NCBI RefSeq assembly: GCF_003726095.1
Contig: NZ_CP026031.1
Location: 3,962,501 to 4,024,000, forward strand
Length of the DNA: 61,500 nucleotides
Reading direction: 5' to 3'
From: Niallia circulans
Lineage (GTDB): Bacteria > Bacillota > Bacilli > Bacillales > Cytobacillaceae
The position numbers and the translations under genes are program-made. The notes beneath the pieces are model-generated. The model saw only the letters and a program-made list of their open reading frames with translations. It did not search any database and was not told where the DNA came from. Position 1 is the stretch's first letter. The number at the start of each line of letters is the position of its first letter. Below, one piece after another: positions 1-10,629 of this stretch.

Positions 1-2664
<2,664 letters not shown>

Positions 2665-2780
2665 AAATGAAAAGCGGAAATGCCTGTTTATGGCGTTGGA
2701 GCTGGACAAAATGATTACTTGGCAAATTGGAATACTTCTAAATGATTTAGTTTTGAGAGAATAATTCTCTAAATAAATAA

Positions 2781-2898
<118 letters not shown>

Positions 2899-2907
2899 AA
2901 TAAGGAA

Positions 2908-2940
2908 ACAAGCATCTATTCATTAGATGCTTGTTTTTTA
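2908..2940 (+). terminator. rRNA operon terminator
   Basis: Perfect 11-bp stem (2908-2918 with 2924-2934, acaagcatcta / tagatgcttgt) with a 5-nt loop, followed by a T-run. It sits 10 bp behind 5S and ends this rrn operon. Confidence 0.92.
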
Positions 2941-3073
2941 TTTACTCTTTTTAAACCACAGGCTCTGCCTGTGTGAAAATAAAACTTGTAGAGTCGTATT
3001 AGAAAAAAACTCCAATCGTTATAATAGAAGATGGCCGTCAAACCAACTTCAAATAACGAGAGGAGTTCTGCTC

Positions 3074-3529
3074 ATGTCGAGCGACAATAGTTTATCACAT
3101 ACAAGATGGAATTGTAAGTATCATATCGTATTTATTCCCAAATACAGAAGGAAAGTAGTATATGGGAAATTAAGAAAAGATATAGGTGCTATATTGAGAA
3201 AACTATGTGAAATGAAAGATGTAGAAATAATGGAAGCACATGCCATGCCAGATCATATACACATGCTGGTAAAAATACCACCGAAAATGTCTGTTTCGTA
3301 TTTCATGGGATATTTAAAAGGTAAAAGTTCATTGATGATCCATGATAGACATGCAAATTTAAAATATAATCATGGAAATCGAACGTTTTGGGCGAAAGGA
3401 TATTACGTAAGTACGGTTGGATTAAACGAAAAAACAATTGCAAAGTATATACGAGAGCAAGAAGCAGAGGACCGTTTGCGAGATAATATGAGCAAACGAG
3501 AATACGTCGATCCATTTAAAGATAAGTAG
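3074..3529 (+). CDS. tnpA: IS200/IS605 family Y1 transposase TnpA
   Basis: A 151-residue single-strand-specific HUH transposase, the usual IS200 length. The metal-binding HUH motif is visible as H-I-H in 'MPDHIHMLVKIPP' (about residue 60), and the probable catalytic tyrosine lies in 'IAKYIREQE' near the C terminus. Family knowledge: it excises and inserts circular single-stranded DNA by recognising end hairpins. I chose ATG 3074, behind 'gagaggag'; a longer upstream frame runs back through the terminator and is not credible. The start codon lies in the loop of a small stem (GCTC 3070-3073 / GAGC 3079-3082), which fits the low expression typical of IS200. The frame is intact, so the element may be active. 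Confidence 0.93.
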   Translation: MSSDNSLSHTRWNCKYHIVFIPKYRRKVVYGKLRKDIGAILRKLCEMKDVEIMEAHAMPDHIHMLVKIPPKMSVSYFMGYLKGKSSLMIHDRHANLKYNHGNRTFWAKGYYVSTVGLNEKTIAKYIREQEAEDRLRDNMSKREYVDPFKDK

Positions 3530-3544
3530 GGAGAGTAAACGGTT

Positions 3545-3630
3545 GGCGGTCAATTTAGAGGTCCCTTTAGGGGCTTCGTTGGTAAAGTGCCCTTATAGGG
3601 CGAAATTAAAACCGCCGGTTCTACCGGCGG
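3545..3630 (+). repeat. Structured right-end region of the IS200 element
   Basis: Behind tnpA are two small hairpins with a related CCCTT(A)TAGGG core (3563-3572; 3589-3601, GCCCT-TAT-AGGGC) and the terminal hairpin 3612-3630. A long-range pairing GGCGGT 3545-3550 with ACCGCC 3611-3616 would compete with the terminal hairpin. This resembles recognition structure of the right end; a small structured RNA is also possible. Confidence 0.6.
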
Positions 3631-3644
3631 ATACTTACTTATAT

Positions 3645-3848
3645 CTAAGCTTGCCGTCTTTCCTGAAGAGTTCGTGCTTTTCTCATTTGATGAACAAAAA
3701 ATAGATATTTGGGATCATTTGTTTTCGTATTAACAATCTCTCTTTCGCAATCCATACATATAAAGGATTCGAATAGATGAATACCTTCTAATTTATGTTC
3801 TTCACATATGAGACAGGCTTCTGCTCTACTTGATTGATATTTCCCCAT
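3645..3848 (-). CDS. gin: Anti-sigma-G factor Gin (CsfB)
   Basis: A 67-residue protein that matches the Gin/CsfB family over its whole length as I recall it. It has two zinc-knuckle pairs, CLIC (residues 13-16) and CMDC (31-34), followed by the conserved 'TNDPKY..FVHQ' part. Family role: it binds and inhibits sigma-G in the forespore (and sigma-E in the mother cell) so late sporulation genes do not start early. ATG 3848 has a strong site (ggaggtgg). A near-perfect sigma-F promoter lies upstream. The gene stands on the minus strand, opposite to its neighbours, and xpaC and yaaN, which follow it in B. subtilis, are absent. Confidence 0.93.
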   Translation of the reverse strand: MGKYQSSRAEACLICEEHKLEGIHLFESFICMDCEREIVNTKTNDPKYLFFVHQMRKARTLQERRQA

Positions 3849-3869
3849 TTCTCCACCTCCATAGACATT

Positions 3870-3898
3870 ATTCTATCCATTTTAGTAATCACTCATAC
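3870..3898 (-). promoter_or_regulatory. Sigma-F-type promoter of gin
   Basis: On the minus strand GTATG (plus 3894-3898) is followed after 15 bp by GGATAGAAT (plus 3870-3878). This fits the sigma-F pattern GYATA-N15/16-GGNNANANT. gin is a known sigma-F gene in B. subtilis. Confidence 0.7.
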
Positions 3899-4105
3899 CT
3901 TTATTCTTAAAAACTACCAAACTAAAATACTACAAAATAGGAAAGACTAAAGGGGGATTGATAATATAGCCCAATATGGGTGGATAAGGGATTTATATTA
4001 TCTGAAATACTTAGATAAGAAAATGGAAAGAAGGAAACGTAAATTACTTCCTATGAAGAAAAAGTGATAAAATAAATAGAGTGAAAAAAGAAAAGAGGAA
4101 TACTA

Positions 4106-5542
4106 TTGCAAGAAAACACACCGTTATATTCTAAACTGTTGCAATTCCAGTCGAAAAATAATATTTCTTTTCATGTACCTGGTCATAAGAATGGGGAATT
4201 AATTTCTTCGGAAGAGGAGTGGAAAGGACCCTTATGGAATTTTGATGTGACAGAGCTCAATGGCTTAGATGATTTACATGCACCAACAGGTGTTATTGCA
4301 GATGCAGAAAAATTACTAACAGATTTTTATGGAGTTAAGAAAAGTTATTTTCTTGTAAATGGAAGTACTGTTGGGAATTTAGCAATGATATTAGCGGCCT
4401 TAACAGAGGGTGACAAAGTATTTGTACAAAGGAATAGCCATAAATCAATTATGAATGGAATAAAGTTAGCAAAGGCAGAGCCTATTTTACTTAGCCCTGA
4501 TTATGAGGAAGATTGGAAAGTCGATACTGTCCTTTCAAAAAAAACAATTGAACAGGCAATTGCACGATTCCCAGAAGTCAAAAAGCTTATTTTAACTTCT
4601 CCTAATTATTATGGAATGGTTGGAAATTTACAGGAGATTATTGACTTAGCCCATGCTAATGGCATTTGTGTATTAGTAGATGAAGCGCATGGAGCACATT
4701 TTAAAGGAAACCCACATTTTCCACCTTCAGCAGTTGAGTTAGGTGCAGATATAGTTGTTCAATCAGCACATAAGACGCTTCCTGCATTAACAATGGGTGC
4801 TTATTTACATTATAATACAGCATTCGTTCAACAAGAGGATGTTAAACATTACTTAGACATTTTACAGTCCAGCAGTCCATCTTATCTTATTATGGCCTCT
4901 CTAGATAAGGCTAGGCATTATATAGCAAACTATAGCATGGAGGATTGGGAATACCTACATACGATGCTTACACTTTTTCGGGAACAACTTCATACAATAC
5001 CCCAGCTAAATGTACTAAATTATCCTTATGATGGAGATCCTTTAAAAATTACTATTCAATCAACAGAAAATAGAAGCGGATTCGAATTACAAAAAGAATT
5101 AGAAAAAGAGGGCATTTATACGGAGTTAGCTGATTCAAATAATATATTATTTGTCTTTCCATTGTTAAAGAAAGGAATCTCTTACCCATTAGAAAAGGTT
5201 ATTTATAAAATAAAAAGGGCACTTCTTAAACATACACATGCTTATTCTTCACAGAGTGAGACAGTTGAATCTATAAAAAAGCGTCAGGATATAGTAGAAT
5301 TAAAACTTAGTGAAAAAGAACAAGCAATACGAAGTAAGGTAGAAGTTTCATTAAGTGAAGCTTTACATGCAGTTTGTGCAGAAACAATTATTCCATATCC
5401 TCCAGGAATTCCTATTTTAATGCCTGGAGAGGAGATAACGAACTATCATATTAAACAAATAACGAACTTATTAAAGGATGGAGCAAGATTTCAAGGAAGT
5501 CCATCTATTTATAAAAATAGAATTACAATTTTTAAGAAATGA
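4106..5542 (+). CDS. yaaO: Orn/Lys/Arg decarboxylase family protein (YaaO-like)
   Basis: A 478-residue PLP-dependent fold-I decarboxylase of the SpeA/YaaO type. The N terminus 'SFHVPGHKNG' and the PLP-lysine motif 'SAHKTLPALTMGAYLH' (about residues 220-235) are clear. 'DEAHGAHF' holds the PLP-ring aspartate, and 'PYPPGIP..MPGE' near the C terminus is typical. The family decarboxylates ornithine, lysine or arginine, but the substrate here cannot be read from sequence. It uses TTG 4106 behind 'agaggaa', a modest ribosome site. It stands 20 bp before tmk, as in B. subtilis. Confidence 0.9.
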   Translation: MQENTPLYSKLLQFQSKNNISFHVPGHKNGELISSEEEWKGPLWNFDVTELNGLDDLHAPTGVIADAEKLLTDFYGVKKSYFLVNGSTVGNLAMILAALTEGDKVFVQRNSHKSIMNGIKLAKAEPILLSPDYEEDWKVDTVLSKKTIEQAIARFPEVKKLILTSPNYYGMVGNLQEIIDLAHANGICVLVDEAHGAHFKGNPHFPPSAVELGADIVVQSAHKTLPALTMGAYLHYNTAFVQQEDVKHYLDILQSSSPSYLIMASLDKARHYIANYSMEDWEYLHTMLTLFREQLHTIPQLNVLNYPYDGDPLKITIQSTENRSGFELQKELEKEGIYTELADSNNILFVFPLLKKGISYPLEKVIYKIKRALLKHTHAYSSQSETVESIKKRQDIVELKLSEKEQAIRSKVEVSLSEALHAVCAETIIPYPPGIPILMPGEEITNYHIKQITNLLKDGARFQGSPSIYKNRITIFKK

Positions 5543-5562
5543 CAACTTAGGAGGACAATAAG

Positions 5563-6192
5563 GTGACAAAAGGGCTCTTTATTACATTAGAAGGACCAGA
5601 AGGAGCGGGAAAGACAACCGTTATCGATATGTTGTTAAATTATTATCAAGAAAAAGAACTACAGATTATAAAGACTAGGGAACCAGGTGGAATTCCTATT
5701 TCAGAAAAAATTAGAAATATTATATTAGATCCTAAGCATATTGAAATGGATGCTCGGACAGAAGCGTTACTATATGCAGCTGCTAGAAGACAGCATTTAG
5801 TAGAGAAGGTCGTTCCAGCTTTAAACGGCGGAGCAATTGTATTATGTGATCGCTTTATTGATAGTTCATTGGCATATCAAGGGTATGCAAGAGGAATTGA
5901 TATGGATGAAATTTGGAAAATTAATCAATTTGCAATTGGAGATATCATGCCTGAACTAACCATTTATTTTGATTTAGATCCAAGGGTTGGTTTAGCAAGA
6001 ATTAATAATACGAGTGATAGAGAAATTAACCGTTTGGATTTAGAAACGATTGAATTCCATGAAAGAGTACAAGAAGGCTATTCTAAGGTAATAGAGAAAT
6101 TTCCAGAGAGAATAATAAAAGTAGATGCATCGAAACCACTAGAACAGGTTTTGGAGGATACAGTGGATATTATTAATCGTTTTTTAAAGTAG
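5563..6192 (+). CDS. tmk: Thymidylate kinase
   Basis: A 209-residue dTMP kinase that makes dTDP for DNA synthesis. Visible motifs are the P-loop '[10 protein letters not shown]' (residues 9-18), the DR(F/Y) motif in '[13 protein letters not shown]' (about 96-108) and a lid region rich in arginine near '[13 protein letters not shown]'. The length fits the family (about 210). The start is GTG 5563 behind 'taggagga'. It probably shares a transcript with yaaO. A hairpin followed by T's lies behind it. Confidence 0.96.
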   Translation: MTKGLFITLEGPEGAGKTTVIDMLLNYYQEKELQIIKTREPGGIPISEKIRNIILDPKHIEMDARTEALLYAAARRQHLVEKVVPALNGGAIVLCDRFIDSSLAYQGYARGIDMDEIWKINQFAIGDIMPELTIYFDLDPRVGLARINNTSDREINRLDLETIEFHERVQEGYSKVIEKFPERIIKVDASKPLEQVLEDTVDIINRFLK

Positions 6193-6237
6193 AAGTGCGT
6201 TGCTAATTATATATTAGGGTATTATGCATATAGTGAT

Positions 6238-6297
6238 AACAAACAAAAAATAGATAGGCTTTCAAAGAATTATTTTCCTTTCAGCTGTTTGTTTTTA
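6238..6297 (+). terminator. Possible terminator behind tmk
   Basis: 8-bp perfect arms AACAAACA (6238-6245) and TGTTTGTT (6286-6293), with a 40-nt loop and short T-tract. The long loop makes the call moderate. Confidence 0.45.
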
Positions 6298-6313
6298 TAT
6301 TTATTGCTATAAT
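6286..6313 (+). promoter_or_regulatory. Candidate extended -10 promoter of darA
   Basis: A TGC-TATAAT extended -10 (6305-6313) lies 51 bp before darA; a poor -35 (TGTTTG 6286-6291) stands 16 bp upstream. Confidence 0.5.
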
Positions 6314-6315
6314 AG

Positions 6316-6693
<378 letters not shown>

Positions 6694-6696
6694 GCT

Positions 6697-6731
6697 GTAC
6701 ATCGGTTAACTTCTGTTACCGATGTACTTTC
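6697..6731 (+). terminator. Hairpin behind darA
   Basis: Arms 'gtacatcggttaac' and 'gttaccgatgtac' pair with one bulge (6697-6710 with 6715-6727). Only three T's follow, so termination may be partial. Confidence 0.6.
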
Positions 6732-6811
6732 ATGGTTAAATGATAAAAGTTAAAAGTAGGATACAGATCCTTTTACTAATAAGTAGTAGATCGTTCTTCA
6801 GGAGGAAGAAT

Positions 6812-7248
6812 ATGAAGATTAATAAAGACATTCGAATCAATCTGGAAGGGAATAGATTAGGAACAAAAGGTAGTCTAGGGACTCTAAATTTCAGGGATAT
6901 GTCCAACAACAAAATGAGAAATTAAAGGTCGATCAGCTTCAAAATTGATGAAGAACATCGATGATATTGGCAATAGGTTAGGGCGATCCCAAAATTTAAA
7001 AGACTTAACAAAATATAAATCTCTTGTTAAACAGTTTGTAAAAGAAGCTGTTGAATTAGGGATGAAAGTAAAAAAAGACAACTCGTGGGATCAGTTTGGC
7101 CAAGGGAGAGACTTGCGTGTTGTACAGGTAATTGATGATAAGTTAGTAGAATTAACAGAAGAAGTAATTGCGACTGAGAAAAAATGGCATAAATATCTTA
7201 GATAAAATTGGTGAAATTAAAGGTTTACTAATTAATATATATACGTAA
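6812..7248 (+). pseudogene. yaaR: yaaR (DUF327), broken by three frame changes
   Basis: Conceptual translation across three frames gives a full YaaR-type protein (about 145 residues). Frame of 6812 ('MKINKDIRINLEGNR', ATG behind 'aggagga') holds to about 6888. The next frame reads 'FQGYVQQQNEKLKVDQLQ' (about 6889-6942). The frame from 6945 reads 'LMKNIDDIGNRLGRSQNL' to about 7187. The last frame reads 'NILDKIGEIKGLLINIYT' and stops at TAA 7246-7248. Two one-base losses lie in A/T runs (6886-6891 and 6941-6944) and one extra base near 7191-7193. The amino-acid sequence is otherwise well preserved, so the damage is recent or is a sequence error. YaaR has no firm function; it stands between darA and holB as usual. 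Confidence 0.88.
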
Positions 7249-7262
7249 ATGGAGTGATTGTC

Positions 7263-8270
7263 TTGACAAGGACGTGGGAACAGCTTGAACAGACACAACC
7301 CATTGTTTTAAAAATGCTAAAAAACAGCTTGAAAAAAGAGAGATTAGCTCATGCATATCTTTTTGAAGGAATGAAGGGAACTGGTAAACGGGAAATAAGT
7401 CTAGTTCTCACTAAGAGCATTTTATGTGAAAATACTATAGATGGATATGTTCCATGTGAAACATGTTCAAATTGCAAGCGGATAAATAATGGTAACCATC
7501 CTGATGTGCATTTACTTGAGCCAGATGGATTATCCATAAAGAAGCATCAAATACAAAGCCTACAAGAAGAGTTTTCCAAGACTGGAGTAGAGTCAAAGCA
7601 AAAGGTGTATATTCTTGTTCATGCAGATAAAATGACTACAAATGCGGCTAATAGTTTACTGAAATTTTTAGAGGAACCAAATGCAGAAACAACGGCCATT
7701 CTAATAACAGAACAAATTCAGCAAATATTGCCGACTATTTTGTCTCGGTGTCAGGTCCTTTCCTTTACACCATTATCCCCAAATGAAATGGCTAAAGAAC
7801 TAGTAAGAAATGGCATAAAACCAAATGAAGCCCCTTTACTTGCGCAAATTACCAATAATTTTGAAGAGGCATTGACACTTAGTACGGATGAATGGTTTGT
7901 ACAAGCGCAAAAAATAGTGGTAAAATTATATGAGGCTCTTAAAGGAGCTCCTTTAGAAGCATTAGTAGCTCTTCAAAGGGACTGGTTTTCTCATTTTAAG
8001 GAAAAGGATCAGTTTGATAGAGGACTCGATTTATTATTGCTGCTTTATAAAGATTTATTATATATACAGCTTGGCAAGCACGATCAGATTGTATACGTTA
8101 GCGAAAAGGGACGATTAGAGACTTATGCTTTAAGAACTTCTAACAGGCGCTTAACGGAACAAATGACAGCTATTTTTGAAGCAAAGCGAAAGCTGCAGGG
8201 GAATATGAATCCACAGTTATTGATGGAGCAGCTGGTGCTAGAGCTGCAGGAGGGATCTTCAGTTGTATGA
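7263..8270 (+). CDS. holB: DNA polymerase III subunit delta'
   Basis: A 335-residue clamp-loader subunit. It has the P-loop-like 'EGMKGTGKRE' (about residues 36-45), the zinc module 'CETCSNC' (about 66-72), 'GNHPDVH', and the sensor motif 'SRCQ' (about 161). Family knowledge: delta' helps load the beta clamp at the replication fork. I chose TTG 7263 rather than GTG 7254, because GGAG 7251-7254 then has an 8-bp spacing and the N terminus 'MTRTWEQLEQTQP' aligns with B. subtilis HolB. It overlaps ricT by 8 bp. Confidence 0.94.
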   Translation: MTRTWEQLEQTQPIVLKMLKNSLKKERLAHAYLFEGMKGTGKREISLVLTKSILCENTIDGYVPCETCSNCKRINNGNHPDVHLLEPDGLSIKKHQIQSLQEEFSKTGVESKQKVYILVHADKMTTNAANSLLKFLEEPNAETTAILITEQIQQILPTILSRCQVLSFTPLSPNEMAKELVRNGIKPNEAPLLAQITNNFEEALTLSTDEWFVQAQKIVVKLYEALKGAPLEALVALQRDWFSHFKEKDQFDRGLDLLLLLYKDLLYIQLGKHDQIVYVSEKGRLETYALRTSNRRLTEQMTAIFEAKRKLQGNMNPQLLMEQLVLELQEGSSVV

Positions 8271-9090
8271 TGTTGTAGGAATCCGCTTTAAAAAAGCTGG
8301 AAAAATATATTATTTTGATCCAAATGAATTAATCATTCAAAAGGGAGACTTCGTCATCGTCGAAACTGTTCGAGGTGTAGAATTCGGGAGAGTAGTTATT
8401 GGACCGAAAAAAGTAGATGAAAACGATGTTGTTTTACCCTTGAAAAAAGTATTAAGAATTGCGGATCATAAAGATCAAATGATTGTAGCCGAAAACAAGG
8501 TTGCAGCAAAAGAGGCTTATGATGTTTGTTGTGAGAAAGTTACGCTACATGAATTAGATATGAAATTAGTGGATGTAGAATATACATTTGACCGTAATAA
8601 AATTATTTTTTATTTTACCGCTGATGGTCGAGTAGACTTTAGGGAATTGGTAAAAGATTTAGCTTCCATTTTTCGAACAAGAATTGAACTTCGTCAGATT
8701 GGTGTAAGAGATGAAGCTAAAATGCTAGGTGGAATTGGTCCTTGTGGAAGAATGTTATGCTGTTCGACATTCTTAGGGGATTTCGAACCAGTATCTATTA
8801 AGATGGCAAAAGACCAAAACCTTTCCTTAAACCCAACGAAAATTTCCGGATTATGCGGACGATTAATGTGTTGTTTAAAGTATGAGAATGACGATTATGA
8901 AGCTGCCAAGGAACTTTTACCAGACTTAGGTGATTGGATTAATACACCGGATGGAAAGGGAAAAGTTGTTGGTTTAAATATTTTAGAACGTGTACTCCAA
9001 GTGGAAATTTCTGAACAAGAACGAGTGCTTGAATATACATTAGATGAGATACTGCAAGAGGATGCTGTTTCAGTTCAATCCACAGATTAA
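8263..9090 (+). CDS. ricT: Regulatory iron-sulfur complex subunit RicT (YaaT, PSP1 family)
   Basis: A 275-residue PSP1-domain protein, almost identical in its core to B. subtilis YaaT: 'VDFRELVKDLASIFRTRIELRQIGVRDEAK' (about 125-154) and 'GPCGRMLCCSTF' with 'GLCGRLMCCLKY' (about 164-205), which hold the cysteine pairs. In B. subtilis it forms the Ric complex with RicA and RicF, carrying FeS clusters, and acts on sporulation and biofilm development and on RNase Y-dependent mRNA maturation. It starts at TTG 8263 behind 'aggaggga' inside the end of holB, which suggests translational coupling. Confidence 0.95.
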   Translation: MYDVVGIRFKKAGKIYYFDPNELIIQKGDFVIVETVRGVEFGRVVIGPKKVDENDVVLPLKKVLRIADHKDQMIVAENKVAAKEAYDVCCEKVTLHELDMKLVDVEYTFDRNKIIFYFTADGRVDFRELVKDLASIFRTRIELRQIGVRDEAKMLGGIGPCGRMLCCSTFLGDFEPVSIKMAKDQNLSLNPTKISGLCGRLMCCLKYENDDYEAAKELLPDLGDWINTPDGKGKVVGLNILERVLQVEISEQERVLEYTLDEILQEDAVSVQSTD

Positions 9091-9102
9091 TGAGGTGGAA
9101 GA

Positions 9103-9480
9103 GTGGATAAAAAAGAAGTTTTTGAATCAGTAATAAATATGGAAAGTCAAATTGGTAATTTGTATAAGCAATTAGGTGATCTTAAACAGCATGTAGCTGA
9201 GCTTATTGAAGAGAATAATAGGCTGCAGCTAGAAAATGAAAATCTAAGAAGGCACTTAGAGGATATACCAAGAGAAAAAGATTCGAAACAGGATAAAAAT
9301 AAAAGAAGGAACATAAAACAAGGTAAGACGATGGAGGAAAAAAATATTGATATAGGGGAAGGGTATGACAACCTGGCAAGACTATATCAAGAAGGTTTTC
9401 ATATTTGTAATCTTCATTTTGGAAGTCCTCGAAAAGATGGAGATTGTCTTTTTTGTTTATCGTTTCTTAATAAAAAATAA
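9103..9480 (+). CDS. yabA: Replication initiation control protein YabA
   Basis: A 125-residue protein. The N-terminal half is a coiled coil with leucine heptads (about residues 5-55), followed by a charged linker. The C-terminal zinc part is '[19 protein letters not shown]' (about 101-119). In B. subtilis YabA binds DnaA and DnaN and limits re-initiation at oriC, which fits its place near the origin. The start is GTG 9103 behind 'gaggtgg', 12 bp after ricT. Confidence 0.96.
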   Translation: MDKKEVFESVINMESQIGNLYKQLGDLKQHVAELIEENNRLQLENENLRRHLEDIPREKDSKQDKNKRRNIKQGKTMEEKNIDIGEGYDNLARLYQEGFHICNLHFGSPRKDGDCLFCLSFLNKK

Positions 9481-9481
9481 G

Positions 9482-9571
9482 GATGTCTCAAAGAAATTAT
9501 TGCCCGAGTATGTAAGCAATACAATCAATGTATTGTCAGGGGATGACTCTTCTTCTTGAGACATCTCTTTT
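9482..9571 (+). terminator. Long nested hairpin behind yabA (probable terminator)
   Basis: Outer arms GATGTCTCAaAGAA (9482-9495) and TTCTTGAGACATC (9554-9566) pair almost perfectly, and 'tctttttc' follows. A second 7-bp hairpin (CAATACA / TGTATTG, about 9518-9536) sits in the loop. It separates yabA from yabB. Confidence 0.65.
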
Positions 9572-9608
9572 TCTATGCAGGAATAGGAAAGATGGAGGTA
9601 AAAAAAGA

Positions 9609-10352
9609 GTGGTTCCATTAATTGGAGATGAAAGATTAGATTATTTGCTGGATGAACGATTAAGAATTATTCAAAGTCCATCTGTTTTTTCTTTCTCATT
9701 AGATGCAGTATTATTAGCGGATTTTGTCTCTATTCCTTTGAAGAGGGGGGCAATTGTTGATTTATGTAGTGGGAATGGAGTAATTCCACTCTTTTTGTCA
9801 CTTCGAACAGAGGGAGATATTGTAGGAGTAGAAATACAAGAAAGATTATATGATATGGCAAATAGAAGCATTCAGTATAATCATTTAGAACAAAAAATAA
9901 AAATGATTCATGGTGATATTAAGGATGCTCCTAGTTTACTTGGGTATGAGAAGTATGACGCAGTGACGTGTAATCCTCCCTACTTTAAGAAGACGAACTC
10001 AATGGCAGAGATTAATGGTAATGAGCATCTTGCTATAGCTAGGCATGAGATTCTCTGTACACTTGAGGATACAATTAGTATATCTAGTCAATTGGTTAAA
10101 CAAGGTGGAAAAGTAGCTTTTGTTCATCGACCTGGCAGGCTATTAGATATCATTACATTAATGAGGGAGAATCGATTGGAACCAAAGCGAATCCGATTTG
10201 TCTATCCAAAAGAAGGTAAAGAAGCGAATATTTTATTAGTTGAAGCAATAAAAGATGGGAAACCAGACTTAAAAGTTCTCCCTCCGTTATTTGTTTATAA
10301 AGATGGCAACAATTATACAGAGGAAATGAGCAGAATACTGTATGGAAAATAA
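9609..10352 (+). CDS. yabB: tRNA1(Val) (adenine-N6)-methyltransferase-like protein (YabB, TrmN6 family)
   Basis: A 247-residue class-I SAM methyltransferase. '[12 protein letters not shown]' (about 48-59) is the SAM motif and 'CNPPYF' (about 122-127) is the NPPY motif of N6-adenine methylases. By similarity it modifies tRNA; the target is inferred. I chose GTG 9609, 9 bp behind GGAGGT, which gives '[14 protein letters not shown]' as in B. subtilis; a longer frame would run through the hairpin upstream. It overlaps yazA by 11 bp. Confidence 0.92.
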   Translation: MVPLIGDERLDYLLDERLRIIQSPSVFSFSLDAVLLADFVSIPLKRGAIVDLCSGNGVIPLFLSLRTEGDIVGVEIQERLYDMANRSIQYNHLEQKIKMIHGDIKDAPSLLGYEKYDAVTCNPPYFKKTNSMAEINGNEHLAIARHEILCTLEDTISISSQLVKQGGKVAFVHRPGRLLDIITLMRENRLEPKRIRFVYPKEGKEANILLVEAIKDGKPDLKVLPPLFVYKDGNNYTEEMSRILYGK

Positions 10353-10629
10353 GAATCATTATTTTTATGTATTAAAGTGTAAGGATGGCAGCTATTATGC
10401 TGGTTATACAAATGATCTTCAAAAGCGAGTAAAAACGCATAATGATGGCAAAGGGGCAAAGTATACAAGAGGGCGTTTACCGGTATCTGTTATTTACTAT
10501 GAGGAATTTCAGACAAAACAAGAGGCCATGAAAGCAGAGTATGCTTTTAAACAGTTAGATAGAAAGAAGAAGGAAAAGTTTTTATGGAAGGAAGTAGGTG
10601 AAGGAAATGAAACAACAAAAAAGCTTTAA
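10342..10629 (+). CDS. yazA: GIY-YIG domain protein (YazA, UPF0213)
   Basis: A 95-residue protein consisting of one GIY-YIG nuclease-like domain, seen in '[18 protein letters not shown]' (residues 8-25) with an arginine and glutamate further on. The family relates to UvrC/SLX1-type nucleases, but no substrate is established for YazA. It is tightly packed: it starts in the last codons of yabB and ends inside rsmI, so all three are probably co-translated. Confidence 0.92.
   Translation: MENKNHYFYVLKCKDGSYYAGYTNDLQKRVKTHNDGKGAKYTRGRLPVSVIYYEEFQTKQEAMKAEYAFKQLDRKKKEKFLWKEVGEGNETTKKL

Larger units (their letters stand above)
2941..3635 (+). mobile_element. IS200-type insertion sequence (IS200/IS605 family, tnpA only)
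   Basis: An element of about 0.69 kb with one Y1 transposase gene and no tnpB, which fits the IS200 subgroup (about 0.7 kb). Such elements have subterminal hairpins instead of terminal inverted repeats. Here a 7-bp perfect hairpin lies near the left end (2957-2973, cacaggc-tct-gcctgtg) and an 8-bp perfect hairpin at the right end (3612-3630, ccgccggt-tct-accggcgg). The outer borders are not proven because this family makes no target duplication. A TTTAC at 2941-2945 could be the 5' target flank. It lies in the gap between the rrn terminator and gin. Confidence 0.85.

Noticed and set aside
2927..3073. N-terminal extension of the transposase frame
   Set aside because: It starts in the rrn terminator hairpin and crosses the IS left end; ATG 3074 gives the family length.
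9365..9608. Frames crossing the end of yabA and the hairpin before yabB
   Set aside because: They overlap the conserved zinc end of YabA and a terminator-like hairpin; no ribosome site supports them.
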